From positions 44,187,674-44,251,673 of the forward strand of contig NC_053142.1 in the NCBI RefSeq assembly GCF_016808335.1: a stretch of DNA of 64,000 bases, in the 5' to 3' direction. Of this stretch, positions 33,600-44,936 are shown in pieces (within the stretch, counting starts at the first letter, position 1; each line of letters opens with the position of its first letter). The translations under genes were made by a program, and so were the position numbers. Source of the stretch: Panicum virgatum. Lineage: Eukaryota; Streptophyta; Magnoliopsida; Poales; Poaceae. Below the pieces are notes generated by a model that searched no databases, was not told where the DNA came from, and saw nothing but the letters and a program-made list of their open reading frames with translations.

Positions 33600-36500
33600 T
33601 GTGACAGCACCGCCCAAATTAAACCGGCTTAAGTGCGCTAACTATCATCTTAATGTTTAATCAAGTTACTGTGCACTTAAAACGGTGTAATCCGGACGTC
33701 TGTCGGTTTAAGGATCGAAAAACACTGGAAGTCTCGCACGAAGACGAGCACAGATGATTACAAGCAGACAAAAATTTTCAAAGTTAATTTACAAAGTGGA
33801 GTTTTACACACAAATTTACGTAAAATATCAGAGTTCAAAATGCAGCGGAAACTAATTAGAAGTTGAATTTAGAAAAAGAACGATTACTACGATGACGTGA
33901 GGACGTCACATCGAGCCCACCGATGTGAATCCTGGTTAGCTCCAGCCAGCAGCAGTTACCTGAAAACAGGGTGACAACAAACCCTGAGTATACTAATACT
34001 CAGCAAGGCTTACCCGACGTTGGGTATACTTAGCCCATTATCTAGACATGCCAGGCTTTTTGGCTCTGGAGTTCTTTTGCTGAAATGCTGCTAGGAGTGA
34101 ATCCTTACTTTCAATATTTTAGCTCCATTTAGTACAGCGAGTATTAACTAAATTCGCCTAAACATCTAGAGCACACATGGTGGAGCAGATTATTCTTCAG
34201 TAACTCACAAACCAATCTTTTCCATTCCTCTTTCATTCCATTTTCTTACTACGATGTGACAAAGAGATCAAGGCTCTCATAACCGCGAGTCACGGCGAAT
34301 CGATCCGATTTAACCTTGCAAGGTGGACCTAACTCACACGACACATGCAAGCCCTGTCGGGCCACGCGCGTCAACTGTTTCCACATTACCACGGCATCTG
34401 AACTACGCCTGCTAAAACCCAGGTGATGGGCCCCTCGCAGTGAACTCCCGGAGAACCCGGAGGCGGCATCCTATCCAACACCCGCCAACTCCCACGCCCA
34501 GCGTAGCATGGCGGAATTCAAATCACCGCTGTAAGGTGGTACACAGCTTACCGGTTTCGACTACCTCCTACTTCCGGTATGTGGTTAGTACTGTTCAATC
34601 CTCGATCAGCACTGCCAACAACGGAACGGTCCTCAATCGACACAGGCGGAGGTCCACTTTCCAAACATTCCATATCCATAATCCAATTCCTCTCCGCCCG
34701 GTCTCCATTTTTCTTTCCTCACAGATTCATTCTCAAACCACTTTTCCATAAGTAACCAGGACCTATAGCTCGCGAGTGACAGGAATCACTCGACTTCTAC
34801 CGAGCCCTAATTAAGCATTGCAATACTAACGACCTGCACACTAGTGGAGTAACTGAGGAAACCTAGGGATCATGCATCTACGGTTCCAATCAACTCCTAG
34901 AACGTAAATGCACAATAATTATATAAATAAACATTAAATACTAAAGTTAAGGGTTATGCTCCGGGGCTTGCCTGGGTTTGACATAAAGTCAGTTAGTTAG
35001 CTTGTAGTCTTGCACCGGCTTGACATCATCCCAGTCCAAGCATGCACTCCAGTCGGTCCTTCCGTCTTCTGGATTGGTCCACCCGTGCACCATCTTCTGG
35101 CTCGGCTTCAACATCGCCCTCTGGTTCCAAGTGTCGCACATTTAGCGTACCTAGATGATATGGAATAATGCTGAGGTATGAATGCATTGAAGTGTTACAA
35201 ACAATGCATCAAAAAGGGCAGGTAGGGCAGGCACAATTCCACGGTTGCATGGGCATGAGCACGGTGCAATGAAATGCAATTAAAAAGGTAATATGACTGC
35301 ACAATCATTTATTGAGCAAACACAACTAATAAGTTCCAGGAAAACGTTTTGGAACTACCACATGAGAGTTCATTCAACTTATTTAGCCTGAAGTGTTTCC
35401 TACAAGAAGTGTGATTAACTTGATTAGGAAGACTAAGTATAAACCTAGACCAAAAAGAAGTAAGCTCTGGACTTTATTTACTAACCAGCAAACACAAGCA
35501 AAGTATATAAAAACAAGCAACAAACTGGTTCTAGCATGGTTAGCATGATTACCCAGGAAACAAGAATTATCTACTGAAATTAACATGTAGGAAAAATCAC
35601 CTCTTAGCAACACACAAGAGAACAACTATATCTAGGAACCAAACAAGGGCGACAACTTGACATGCAGCAAGGATCTGATAGCACAAATTAATTAGCATGA
35701 TAAGATACTGATAAAGAGTGTAAAAACAATTTACCAACATTTATTGCTAACATAAAGCATTTATTTTAGCCTAAACAAGACCAACTGAACAAAAACAGAT
35801 TTACACACATGCGCATATCTTTTGGACATGAAATTTTTACAGTGAACTAAGCATGACAAGAGTACACTACTGCATAAATTTCATAATTTTTCGACTTCCA
35901 AAACTGCAGATATTAAAAAGACAAGCGTAAACAAGCATTATTCCTGATTAAATCAAAACATCACAGAACATTAAACAACCAGCATTTTAAATATTTTTCC
36001 TAAGTTACTCATGTCAAAACAAAGCTATCCCAACTGGTTTTACCTTTTTACCATTTTTCTACTATTTACTATGCATTTTCAAAGCTTACAACCACTTAAA
36101 CTAACATTTAAACTAGAGCAAAAACTATTTAGAAACTGAAGATCAACCTGCAAGCAAAGTTGTAGATCTTAGAACAAGGAATCCAACAAATTTTAGTTTG
36201 TATTTTTCTGATTTTTCTACGATTTTCTATGATTTTTCAAAGTTTCAGCCAATTATTACAAAACAACCCTTCGCAGCACTATTCATATGAGTCACAGACT
36301 TCGCAGAAAACCCCCTGGACTTGTTCCAATTCTTGTGTGGAGCCCCTGGTCGCGATTTTTGGAACAGAGAGGCTCGGGGAGCTTGGTACCAGCGAGAGGA
36401 GGCCATCCCGGCGGCCGGGGAGGGGTGGGGGAGCATGAGGGACACGAGAGCTACCTCTGGGTGGTCTCGGTTGATGCCGAAGTGGTCGGAGGAGGGCCGG

Positions 36501-37438
36501 CGACGGGAGCAGGCGGCCGGCGGCGGCGGTGAGCGGCGACGGCGAGGTTCCGGCGGCCGATTCGAGGCGGGCTCGGGCCTGGGAGTACCAGCGCGTCGGG
36601 GCAAATCCGTTTGGGGGCTCGGTGCAGCTACAAGCCTGCCGCAGGCGGCCGACGGCGCGCGGCATGGCCCAGCCATGGCAGCCGCGGCGGCGCTGCGCCT
36701 CCCCGCACGCGCGAGCAAGGGAGCAGGGGCAGGAAGGTCGGCAGGGCAGGAGGGAGTCGCGGGGTGGCTCACACGGGTGCTTGGCTTGCTGTTAGCTCAC
36801 ACGGGCGCTTGGTTTGCGATGGGAGCAGGCAAGTGCTAGTTTGCTTCTGGTGAAGAAACAGCAACGGGAGAGAAAAGAGCTGGCCAGCACGTGGAGACTT
36901 CTGGAGAGATGGGCAGGGGAGGAGATAGAGTAGAGAGAAAATGATTCAACGAAACTTAGCTCGATTTTGACCGTCCAAAACTCAAAACTTCATATAGAAA
37001 CTCGAAAATTTCCAAGAATGAAAGTTGTTCAAAATTTGATTTCCTCCAACTTTTATTTTAGGCAAAACTTCATTTGAAAATCAAATAATGGTTTAAAATT
37101 TGAAATGTTAAAACCAAAGCATTAATGTCCTATTCACAGCTAAATTAAAAGTTTTCTTCAAATTTTGTGCTGAAACTTGAAAAACCATAAACACGAAAGT
37201 TTTTCACCACTCCAAACTCTACAAGTTTGTTTTTAGGCAAAAGTCTATTTGAGCAAGAATTTTAAAAGTTATTTTTAAAACATGTTTCATTGAATTTGAA
37301 AACTAGTTATCATTTCATGTGTTAACAACTAGCAAAAATATAATTAAAAGATTTTTATGCATGCAAGGTTAGTGCTAACAACGATATCAAATACACGATT
37401 AATCATAACTAAAGGTGATTAACACCTGGGGTGTTACA
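33600..37438 (-). mobile_element. 3.8-kb solo LTR, gypsy type (Tekay/Del-like), minus strand
   Basis: It begins TGTGACAGCACC and ends GGGGTGTTACA, i.e. TG...CA with TGTNACA ends. It is flanked by an exact 5-bp duplication GGGCT (33595-33599 and 37439-37443). There is no gag-pol, primer site or polypurine tract, so it is a solo LTR. Read on the minus strand it starts TGTAACACCCC, a start I associate with long-LTR chromovirus families; the lineage is inferred. GC-rich frames at 36.25-36.84 kb belong to the LTR and have no domain. The interior contains the paired GAGTATACTAATACTCAG motif near 33984. Confidence 0.85.
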
Positions 37439-37475
37439 GGGCTCCTCTAGGATCCTTTACAGGATACTAGTGTGA

Positions 37476-38513
37476 GGCTGTTCACACTCATGTTTCTCTA
37501 TATTCATCCTCAAAAGAGAATATGTTATCCTGGTCATCTTGATTCTCTCCTCTATATCCAATTTTGCTGCATCCATCCATCTTCTATATCTCTCCTCTAT
37601 CCCAACTACTAGCCGCAGGACCCACACGTCAGATTTTTTATCTCCCTCCCCCTTCCCCTCCCATTCTCTCTCTCCACCTCGAGCGCATCAGCTGCCTCCC
37701 TCACCGCGCCGGGGCCTCTCTCTACTCCTCCTCCCCGGCGCCTCCCTCGCCGCGCTCGCCTGCCTCTGCAGCGCTAGCCCGCGCGCCGGAGCCGTTCGCG
37801 GGCGCCGGCGGCGGCCAGGCGCGGCGGAGCCAGCCGGGCTCGAGCGGATCGGACTCCGGCGGCGGAGCTCCCGCTCGCACGCCCCTCGAAGCTCCCTCCT
37901 CCCTCGCCGGCTACGCACGCTCCTCGCCTCTCCCCACGGCCGCCCAGGCTCCTCGGCTCCGCCCGCGGCCAAGCTCGCCGCCGCGGCCGCCCTCCCTCCC
38001 TCCTCGCGCCGCCGCCGGCCTTGTCTCCCTCCCTCCCCTCGCGGCCGCCGGCCCTGGCGCCCTCCATCCCCGCGCTGTCGCCGGCTCTGGCGCCCTCCCT
38101 CCTCCCGGGCCGAGCGGGGCCATGGCGGCGGTCGGATCTCGCCTCGAGCTCGGCGGCGCGACGGAGGCGCGCCTCGAGCTCGGCGGCACGGCGAAGCCCC
38201 GCCCCTCGAGCTCGGCGGCCCCTCCTTCTCATTCTCTCCCCCCCCAACCTTGGCTCGCCGGCGCTCCCCCCACATGGCGGCGGAGCAGAGCCGCCGCCTC
38301 CTACTCCCTGGCTCGCCGGTGGTTGGGGATGGCGCGCGCAGGGAGGTGACGTGGGGCCGCGCGCGGGGTAGGGGACGTCCGCCATTCCTTTGAGTTTGGA
38401 GGAGGGGGGAGCCGTCCTCCACGATGGAGGATGATGTAGAGGACACCGCTGTAGTGAAATTTCCTCTATCCGCGTCCTCTAGGAAGCTATAGGGTGCGCC
38501 GGTGCGAGCAGCC
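37476..38513. mobile_element. TIR element X2 (same family as X1), inserted in X1's right end
   Basis: 1038 bp with imperfect inverted ends GGCTGTTCACACT and (right, reversed) GGCTGCTCGCACC, flanked by a 3-bp duplication TGA (37473-37475 and 38514-38516). The interior is extremely GC-rich with Pro/Arg/Ala-rich frames on both strands (for example 37539-38393, +). These lack codon bias and any domain, and I treat them as non-coding. The ends are AT-rich and align to X1's ends. Confidence 0.65.
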
Positions 38514-38608
38514 TGAACAACCTTAGAGTTGCTAAACTAGAGCTGCAGCAATCACTGTACTCCGAGGTACAGACTGAGGGGTGTGCAGACAACGCATGAA
38601 ACGATCGA

Positions 38609-38932
38609 GGTCTTGTTTGGTTCCCATAGCACACGATTCCCGATAAAGGAATCTCGTATGCATGGAGTACTAAATAAAGTTTATTTGCAAAATCTTTTTA
38701 GAAATGTGTGTAACTTTTCGCGATGAATCTAATGACGGTAATTAATCGATGATTGTCTACATTGATGCTACAGTAACCATCCTCTAATTATACGTCAAGG
38801 GTCTCATTAGATTCTTCAGGGATCCTAGCGCAGGGGTTCTGAAGTTGGTTTTGAAAAGTGACTTAATTTAATATCTCTAATTAGCGGTCAAAGTTGATAC
38901 AATTTCTAACATAACACAAACCAAACAGGACC
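38609..38932. mobile_element. 324-bp MITE
   Basis: Terminal inverted repeats GGTCTTGTTTGGTT and AACCAAACAGGACC (one mismatch in 14) are flanked by a 3-bp duplication CGA (38606-38608 and 38933-38935). It is AT-rich and has no ORF. Its ends and 3-bp target site resemble the MITE in the FAX-like intron (5697-5962). Confidence 0.85.
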
Positions 38933-39185
38933 CGAATGCTTGGAGATCTTAGGCCAATGCTATGGGAACCACAGGTCAGAGTTGCTGAACTGGAGTCAAC
39001 AACAACTTGATGGCCAAGCATGCTTTTTGTGCAGTGGGGTGCTTTGACAAGGCAACGAGCGAGGGCACGGACAGTCATCCAGCCAATGCACGTCTAGCAT
39101 TCTGGCTCAGCTGCTCAACAGCCCAAGGACGAGCACCCTGCGTCACTGCATATGTGAAAAGGGAAGGGAGAAAAAACAAAACCTG

Positions 39186-39464
39186 CGCGGACGGACAAAG
39201 GTCCGGTGGCTAGCTCCAGCAGTGGCCGAGCTGCCCATCGCGGTTCGAATCCCATCGGGATTCAACCGGATGTTGCATTCGGGAAATTCCGCAGAGGGGT
39301 ACCGAGGTGCGTGTGTGTATAGGTGTGTGGTGTGGGTGTGTAAGCCTTGGTAGACACATCCTCGGACTTTCTGGCAGCTCATCTGCGTTGAGCGCACGGT
39401 TAGCGTAGGTGTCCAATTAAATTCTTACATGATTTCTCAGTGCTCTTAGTGCTTTCAAAAAAAA
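39186..39464 (+). mobile_element. tRNA-derived SINE, plus strand
   Basis: The 5' part carries an A-box-like GTGGCTAGCTCCAGCAGTGG and a B-box GGTTCGAATCCC (about 39241-39252), followed by a tRNA-unrelated body with a GT-rich segment and a short poly-A end (39457-39464). A likely short target duplication AAAACCTG is visible on both sides. It is a different family from the SINE at 8144. Confidence 0.75.
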
Positions 39465-39469
39465 CCTGG

Positions 39470-40200
39470 CGATTGGGTTCAAGTGTTCAACCAACCCCGG
39501 TTGGTGCGCAGTCGTTTTCTTTAGGCCGGCCGCGGCCGGACTGGAGTGGGGAGGTGAAAAACAATGGTCAATAAAGTGGATCGGCGTTTCAGATCAAATC
39601 ATCATAATCCACGCGCAGCTGCACGCGCCGGCCCTGGGCCCGACCTGCACGCATCACTGCACCGCATGCAGAAAACTTACTACTACGTCTTGATGTTCAT
39701 GTTAATAATTAATTTAACCAAGTAATTAATAATTCACCCGTACGTGCCAATGATTATTATGTTTGCAAAATACATACGGCGGCCATGGGAACGTGCGCTG
39801 TGCGGGTGCGTTCAACCGGTGCGCGTCGTCTTGGTCCGTTGACGACGTAACACGACAATACAGACCCGTAATTCTTTTGATTATCGAATGGACCTCGGAA
39901 AATTAGTTAATTACTTGGACGCCCAACGATATTCGTTAATACTGCTGCAAGTGGCACTAAAATACACGTACTACTCAATTTGCATTGCCCGTCCAATTGC
40001 TGCGGCCTGGACCGGACAGGTACGTGCTGGCCTCAAGGGATCGCCGCGCAAGCCGGTGGAGAGGTGACGTCGCCCGCTTGGTCATCGGTCTCCGTTTCTG
40101 GACGGGAGGAGGGAAGAATTTCTTCAACTTCCGGTGCGTGGCGTGTGGTCGTTTATTTCGTTCATTGGTCATCGCGCATGCGGCCCACTCGATCCATGCT
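39470..40200. other. Intergenic region, nothing recognised
   Basis: There are no supported genes. Frames around 39975-40281 on both strands are mutual shadows. The right part belongs to the diverged duplicated block described at 40203. Confidence 0.45.
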
Positions 40201-40329
40201 AACAACATGCCTAATTGGGCGAGAGTTCTTGACAGTTTCACGACATCCTCGCGCGGCAACGTCTGGGTGCAAGTAGTATAGTAATTGTAGAGAGCTTCAT
40301 GGAGTCAGAGCTATCAACCCGCGTGCAAA

Positions 40330-40660
40330 TTGCTACACACTATGCTCGGAGGAGGCACAACAAGCATAGAAGACCAGCGGGAAGAGGAAGCAGATCGGGT
40401 CGCAAGCAAACCCTAGGTCAACACCGGCACCGAGGAAGAAGAACTGCACCGCTCGGAGTCCCAGCGAGGAAGTGAGGCGCGTCGGCGAGACGGAGCAAAT
40501 CCGCAGTGGGGGAACGGAGAGGAAGCCCGCCGATGGCGGATCCGAGCTCGCCGCACACCACCACGGAACCCTAGCTGGTATCTCACGGGAGTGCACAAAT
40601 GGAGAGCGAGCGGGGAAGAAGAGAGGGGGCGACGGCGGTCGGCTTTATAGGCCATGTATT
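40330..40660 (-). promoter_or_regulatory. Orphan promoter/5'-leader-like segment, minus strand
   Basis: The minus strand has a TATAAA box (plus 40644-40649) followed by a pyrimidine-rich leader and a CTAGGGTTCCG telomere-motif-like element. There is then a GC-rich stretch with an open frame of 87 codons (40333-40596) that resembles no family I know. It looks like the start of a plant gene without the rest of the gene, for example a captured or truncated fragment. Confidence 0.35.
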
Positions 40661-41595
40661 TCGCGGCGGAGAATGGCGGGAGGAAATTTCCGCTGTCCCG
40701 CGCGAGCCCGCCAAAACCACCCGCCGCCGGCGGGAATCGCCCCAAAATCGCTCGCCCAGCGCCGCGCGGAGCCGAGCCCCCCGAGCTACGAAGGAAAATG
40801 ACGTACGAATGGAGCCAGGCGGAGGAGGCGGATCTGGCTCTCGAAGGCCAGGGTGAGGGAGGGGATAATGGACTCAAACATCGAAATGGACTCCCGGGGG
40901 CACGGCCGAGCCCACATGCCACCTTTCCAAACACGCCCTCAGTTGCGTTCCTTTCCGACCGGGCTGTGTGCGCCTGCTTGTGGAATTTCACCTCTTCCGC
41001 CTGGCTTGGCTTCCAGGACGGTTCGATCGGCGCGCGGGTGTATTAGCATCTGGCTTTCTGTATTGCCGTATTAGCATCTGGCTTCAGGGACAAAGTGTGT
41101 GCGTGCTATGGAAAATCTTGCAATGATTCCGCGAAGAATATTGACGAGGTTGGGAATTCAATTAAAAAATTTGCACCAGCTTGTTCGCCCGAACCGAGCA
41201 TACGTACACGTGCATCGGTGCATGCGTCTTCGTGGAACCGTGCTTTGAAACTTTACCGAATGGCATTTTCTAAACACTTTGAATCACTTGTCGTTTTTGT
41301 TTCGAGGTGTAGTGTCGGTGTGGACCGTCGCTGCTGTCCAAGTGGCCCAACTTGTGCCCCAAGTGGTCGCATCAGCTCTACGCCCGGGCATATCTGGCTC
41401 GCCGCGTGGAGACCAAGCAAGCAGAAGCGAACAGTGTCTTTTTCTAGATCCATGGGCCGAAAAGGTAAAGAAAAGGCCCAATAGAGGATTTTTGTATTCG
41501 CTCTTTTTCTTTTTCGTCCCAATTAATCATAGCAGCAGGTTATACGCTTGCCGGTCCTGCTCCTGGGGGAAAAAAAAGGTAAAGCTAAACAACAG

Positions 41596-41812
41596 GATTG
41601 CGGCGACTCAAACGGAATAGCACGAACTTTGGGTCTCTGCTCGAGAAATCTAAAAACGAAGAGCTCAGCAGATGGGCGTTGCTGAGATTTGCTTCAGCTG
41701 TTTATATTGGCTCCTGACCTGCTGAAATGGTAGTCGGAATGGCACCGTCATCCTGCGTATTTCCACAACCGGATACACACCAGTACTTTCGATGCCGAAT
41801 AGGGAAGCTGTG
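41596..41812 (+). pseudogene. Fragment of the DUF2358 gene
   Basis: The sequence matches three non-adjacent parts of the intact gene 5 kb downstream: exon 2 (CACGAACTTTGGGTCTCTGC), intron 3 (GATTTG, TTCAGCTGTTTATA, GGCTCCTG) and exon 4 (CAACCGGATACAC, TACTTTCGATGCCGAAT). Exon 3 and most of introns 2-3 are missing. Intron sequence is kept, so it came from genomic DNA and not from a spliced mRNA. In-frame stops (for example TAG after ACGGAA) show it is dead. Confidence 0.8.
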
Positions 41813-42269
41813 ATCGTATTTCTGGAGCATCTAAGCACAGATGCTGCAACCTGAAGGATTGCCGGGGCAAATGACGCCCCACCTGCAAGGTCACTCGGTC
41901 TGCCGTTGCAGTCATTGGATTGGGCATGGCACATGCCACCCATCACTTGCTTCGTGTTTTGAACATGCTTAATTGGACGAGTTCTCGACAGTTTCACGAC
42001 ATCACTGCGCGGGCAAGAACGTTCTGGTGCTGTTGCTGTAAATGAAATGACTATTACTCCCGTCCTAATTGCTGCTGCGTGCGATGCATTACTGCACAAG
42101 TGGCTAATGTATGTACTGTTTTGTGTTTGGTGCGACACTTCGCCATGCATGTCTTCTTTCCACGATGGTTCAAATCAACCGTCAATGTTTCTGCGTGTTT
42201 CGGAACAAAGTGTGCATGTCTTGGAAAACGGCGCGATGATTCTATAAACAATATTGACTGCACTAGAAT

Positions 42270-43090
42270 ATATACCATGCTGGTAGTCCCTGCCTTTTCT
42301 TCCGAATCGAGAGCTTCGACTGTGGTCCAATACTAAAAGCCTGCTTTAGTTCTATGGGCCTGAAAAATGAGTAAAGAGTTTCCATCGAGGCCCACGGTAC
42401 TAGAATTTGGAATTGGTACTTTATTTCGTCCCAATTAATCTCTACCTAACGAAATCAGCTCCATGCGCTCTGGCGTCTCATTCGGCCACGTCGTCCCTTT
42501 TCATGCACCGTCAGATTTCAATCGAGCGTCCAAAACTGAGTATTGCAGCCGCCGTCTCCCGAGCTTTCTGGAGCCTCCCCGTCCTTGCGCTGCCCGCCTC
42601 CGTCTCCATCGGCCAGCTGGGCATTCTGCCCCTCTCCCAACCTAGCGTCGCACACCTTCCTCCGCCTGCCGCGCCGCTCGCCGCCGCGCTCCCTCCGCAC
42701 CCTGCTAGCGGCTCGAGAAACACATGCCAAGGTAGAGGGCACGTCGCAGCTCCTGGGGACCAGCTCCCCAACACGCCGCCAGGAAAAAAGGTCGAGCTCC
42801 ACCGTCTGGACAGGCGGCAAAGATTGGGCAGCAGCACGCCCGCTTCTTCTGAACGGCGCCGTCGGGGTCGGACACACAGACAATGATGCTGGAACTGAGC
42901 TACAATCTGCCAGTAATTGGCGTATGCAGAGAGGAGAATCCATATCCTGCGACCTGTACAGGTATATGCTCATCTCGCTTGCTCTAAAATTTTGCAAGTT
43001 TTTAGTATATTTAGCCACTCGCTCTCACCGACAGGTGATGTTTGGACGACCGGCAAGGGTCCCTCTCATCACCTGTACATGAAAATTTTG
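42270..43090. other. Region between the duplicated block and the MULE relic
   Basis: A GC-rich stretch (42540-42880) with open frames on both strands, none with a recognisable domain. It may be a captured gene fragment linked to the adjacent Mutator-like relic. I cannot pair terminal repeats. Confidence 0.35.
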
Positions 43091-43091
43091 C

Positions 43092-44936
43092 TTGAATGGA
43101 TGTCACATGAAAATGTTTGGTCAACCAAGCAATGGCAGTAGTAGAAGTAGACCAATCATTTGCTTGGATGGATGTCACATCAAGACTAAATTTGGTGGAC
43201 AACTTTTAACTGCTGTGGGAGTTGACCCAAATGACTGTATATTTCCAATTGCAATGGCAGGAGTAGAAGTAGAGTCCTTGAGCACATGGAAGTGGTTTCT
43301 TGAAACACTTAAAGAATAACTGAAAATTAGCAACACATATCCCTGGACCATTATGACTGACAAACAAAAAGTAACTAACACATCACTTCTCATATTATTC
43401 TTGCAAGGTTTATGCCATTATTAATTTCTCATGATCATTTATTTCTGTCCATGCAGGATCTCATACCAGCAGTACAACAAGTTTTTCCAGAGTCAGAACA
43501 TTGGTTTTGTGTCTGGCATCTTTACCAAAATTTTCAGGAACATTTCAATGGTGAGAACCTCAAGAATCAGCTTTGGGCATGTGCTAGATCTAGTTCTGTT
43601 CAACATTGGAATACTAACATGGAGGTCATGAAGGTTCTTGACACTGATGCCCACGCTTGGCTTGAGAAAATGCCACCAAACACTTGGGTAAGGGCTTTTT
43701 TCAGTACTTTCCCTAAGTGTGGCATCCTTCTTAACAATAGTTGTGAAGTGTTCAACAAGTATATACTTGATGCAAGAGAGCTGCCCATACTCAGTATGCT
43801 TGAAAGGATAAAGGGACAACTCATGACTAGATTCTACAACAAGCAGAAAGAGGTCAATGACAATTGGACAGGGCCTGTTTATCCAAAAATTAGGAAAAAA
43901 AACTATTGAAGAATTCAGACTATGCTAACCTGTGTTATGTGATGCCATCTGGTAAGGGCATTTTCTAAGTGCAGTGTAAGGGTGCTGACTATAATGTTGA
44001 TATTTGCAACAAGACATGTGACTGCAGAAGATGGGATTTTACAGGAATCCCATGCAACCATGCTGTGGCCTGTCTTAGGCATGAAAGGATCCCTGCTGAG
44101 GATGTACTTCCAATCTGCTATTCCACTAAAACATTCAGTAAGGTGTATGGTTTCAATATAATGCCTTGTGCCGACAAGAATAGTTGGGAAAAGACCAATG
44201 GACCTAAAGTGCTACCACCAGTGTATGAGAAAAAAGTTGGAAGGCCACCTAAATCTAGGAGGAAGCAGCCCCATGAGGTGCAAGGCAAGGATGGCCCAAA
44301 GATGTCCAAACATGGTGCTATCATTACTTGTAGCTGGTGCAAAGGCCAACATCACAATAGAGCTGGATGCAGTCTTAGGAAACTGGGAATTAAACCTAAT
44401 GCTCATAGCAATCCAAATCCTGTTGTTGATGAAGACATCCTAGATGACGAACCTGTCATCACCCAGGTAATTGTATAGCCTCATACATTCTTTTTTTATG
44501 TCACAAGTGCTTTTATACTGTCATACATGCATTGTAATCCTACTATCTTTGTAGGAAACTGGTCACCCGCAAGCTGTGGACGTACAACTTCATGACACCA
44601 TATTATCACAAATGTTAGAAGAGGTAAGCTGGGCCAAAAGTTATTCTTACATTGCAACTTTTCTTACATTTTGACACCATGCTGACTCTGCAGGCTTCAA
44701 GTACTATTGCTCCATGCCAATCTCTTGGACCTCTGCCAGATTGTTCTTACATTGCAGCCAACCAACCTGTTCCACGGCCTGTCCCACCTACCACTGCATC
44801 CAAGGCTATCAAGGCAGTAGTGAACAAGCGAAAGGCTCCAGGAACCAAGCTGAAGGATGCAACAGGGAAGAAAGGAAAGGCCGCAGGGAACAAGACCAAG
44901 ACCAAGACTGTAGGCGAAACTACAAAGAAGAAGTAA
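43092..44936 (+). pseudogene. Mutator-like (MULE) transposase relic
   Basis: The MULE catalytic domain is recognisable: IICLDGCHIKTKFGGQLLTAVG, then IFPIAMAGVEVES with WKWFLETLKE, an intron (about 43370-43455), then LIPAVQQVFPESEHWFCVWH with the paired His/Cys signature. A SWIM zinc finger follows (CDCRRWDFTGIPCNHAVACL, about 44020-44079), then a CSWCKGQHHNRAGC knuckle (about 44334-44375) and a Lys-rich tail ending at 44936. The N-terminal part is missing. A stop lies at 43317, a frame change near 43900 and a TAA near 43969. Two small introns are likely near 44466-44640. The element is dead. Confidence 0.88.

Larger units (their letters stand above)
20271..38522. mobile_element. TIR element X1, broken into four pieces by nested insertions
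   Basis: Pieces are 20271-21590, 33358-33599, 37444-37475 and 38517-38522, about 1.6 kb when the insertions are ignored. The left end GGCTATCCACACTCAT pairs with a right end whose reverse complement is GGTTGTTCACACTAGT once X2 is set aside. Flanks are TCA and TTA, compatible with a diverged 3-bp target site. The interior is very GC-rich, with Arg/Pro-rich frames on all strands and no transposase. It is homologous over its ends to X2 (37476-38513), for example TATCCTAGTCATCGAGATTC versus TATCCTGGTCATCTTGATTC. The superfamily is not certain; a 3-bp TNA site would fit PIF/Harbinger. Confidence 0.6.
40203..42265. repeat. Diverged duplicated segments (D1/D2)
   Basis: Blocks recur in the same order. 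AACATGC(C/T)TAATTGG with the following GACAGTTTCACGACATC is at 40206 and 41962. A (G)GACAAAGTGTG...ATGGAAAA block is at 41085 and its counterpart at 42205, both followed by a GATGATTC/AATATTGAC stretch. A short ATGGGCC block and CGTCCCAATTAATC follow in each. D1 is longer because it contains the GC-rich promoter-like insert at 40.3-41.0 kb. Confidence 0.6.

Noticed and set aside
36229..36853. Gene-like GC-rich frames
   Set aside because: They lie within a solo LTR defined by TG...CA ends and a 5-bp duplication; no domain.
37539..38446. 284-codon proline-rich ORF
   Set aside because: Entirely inside TIR element X2, with equally long frames on the other strand.
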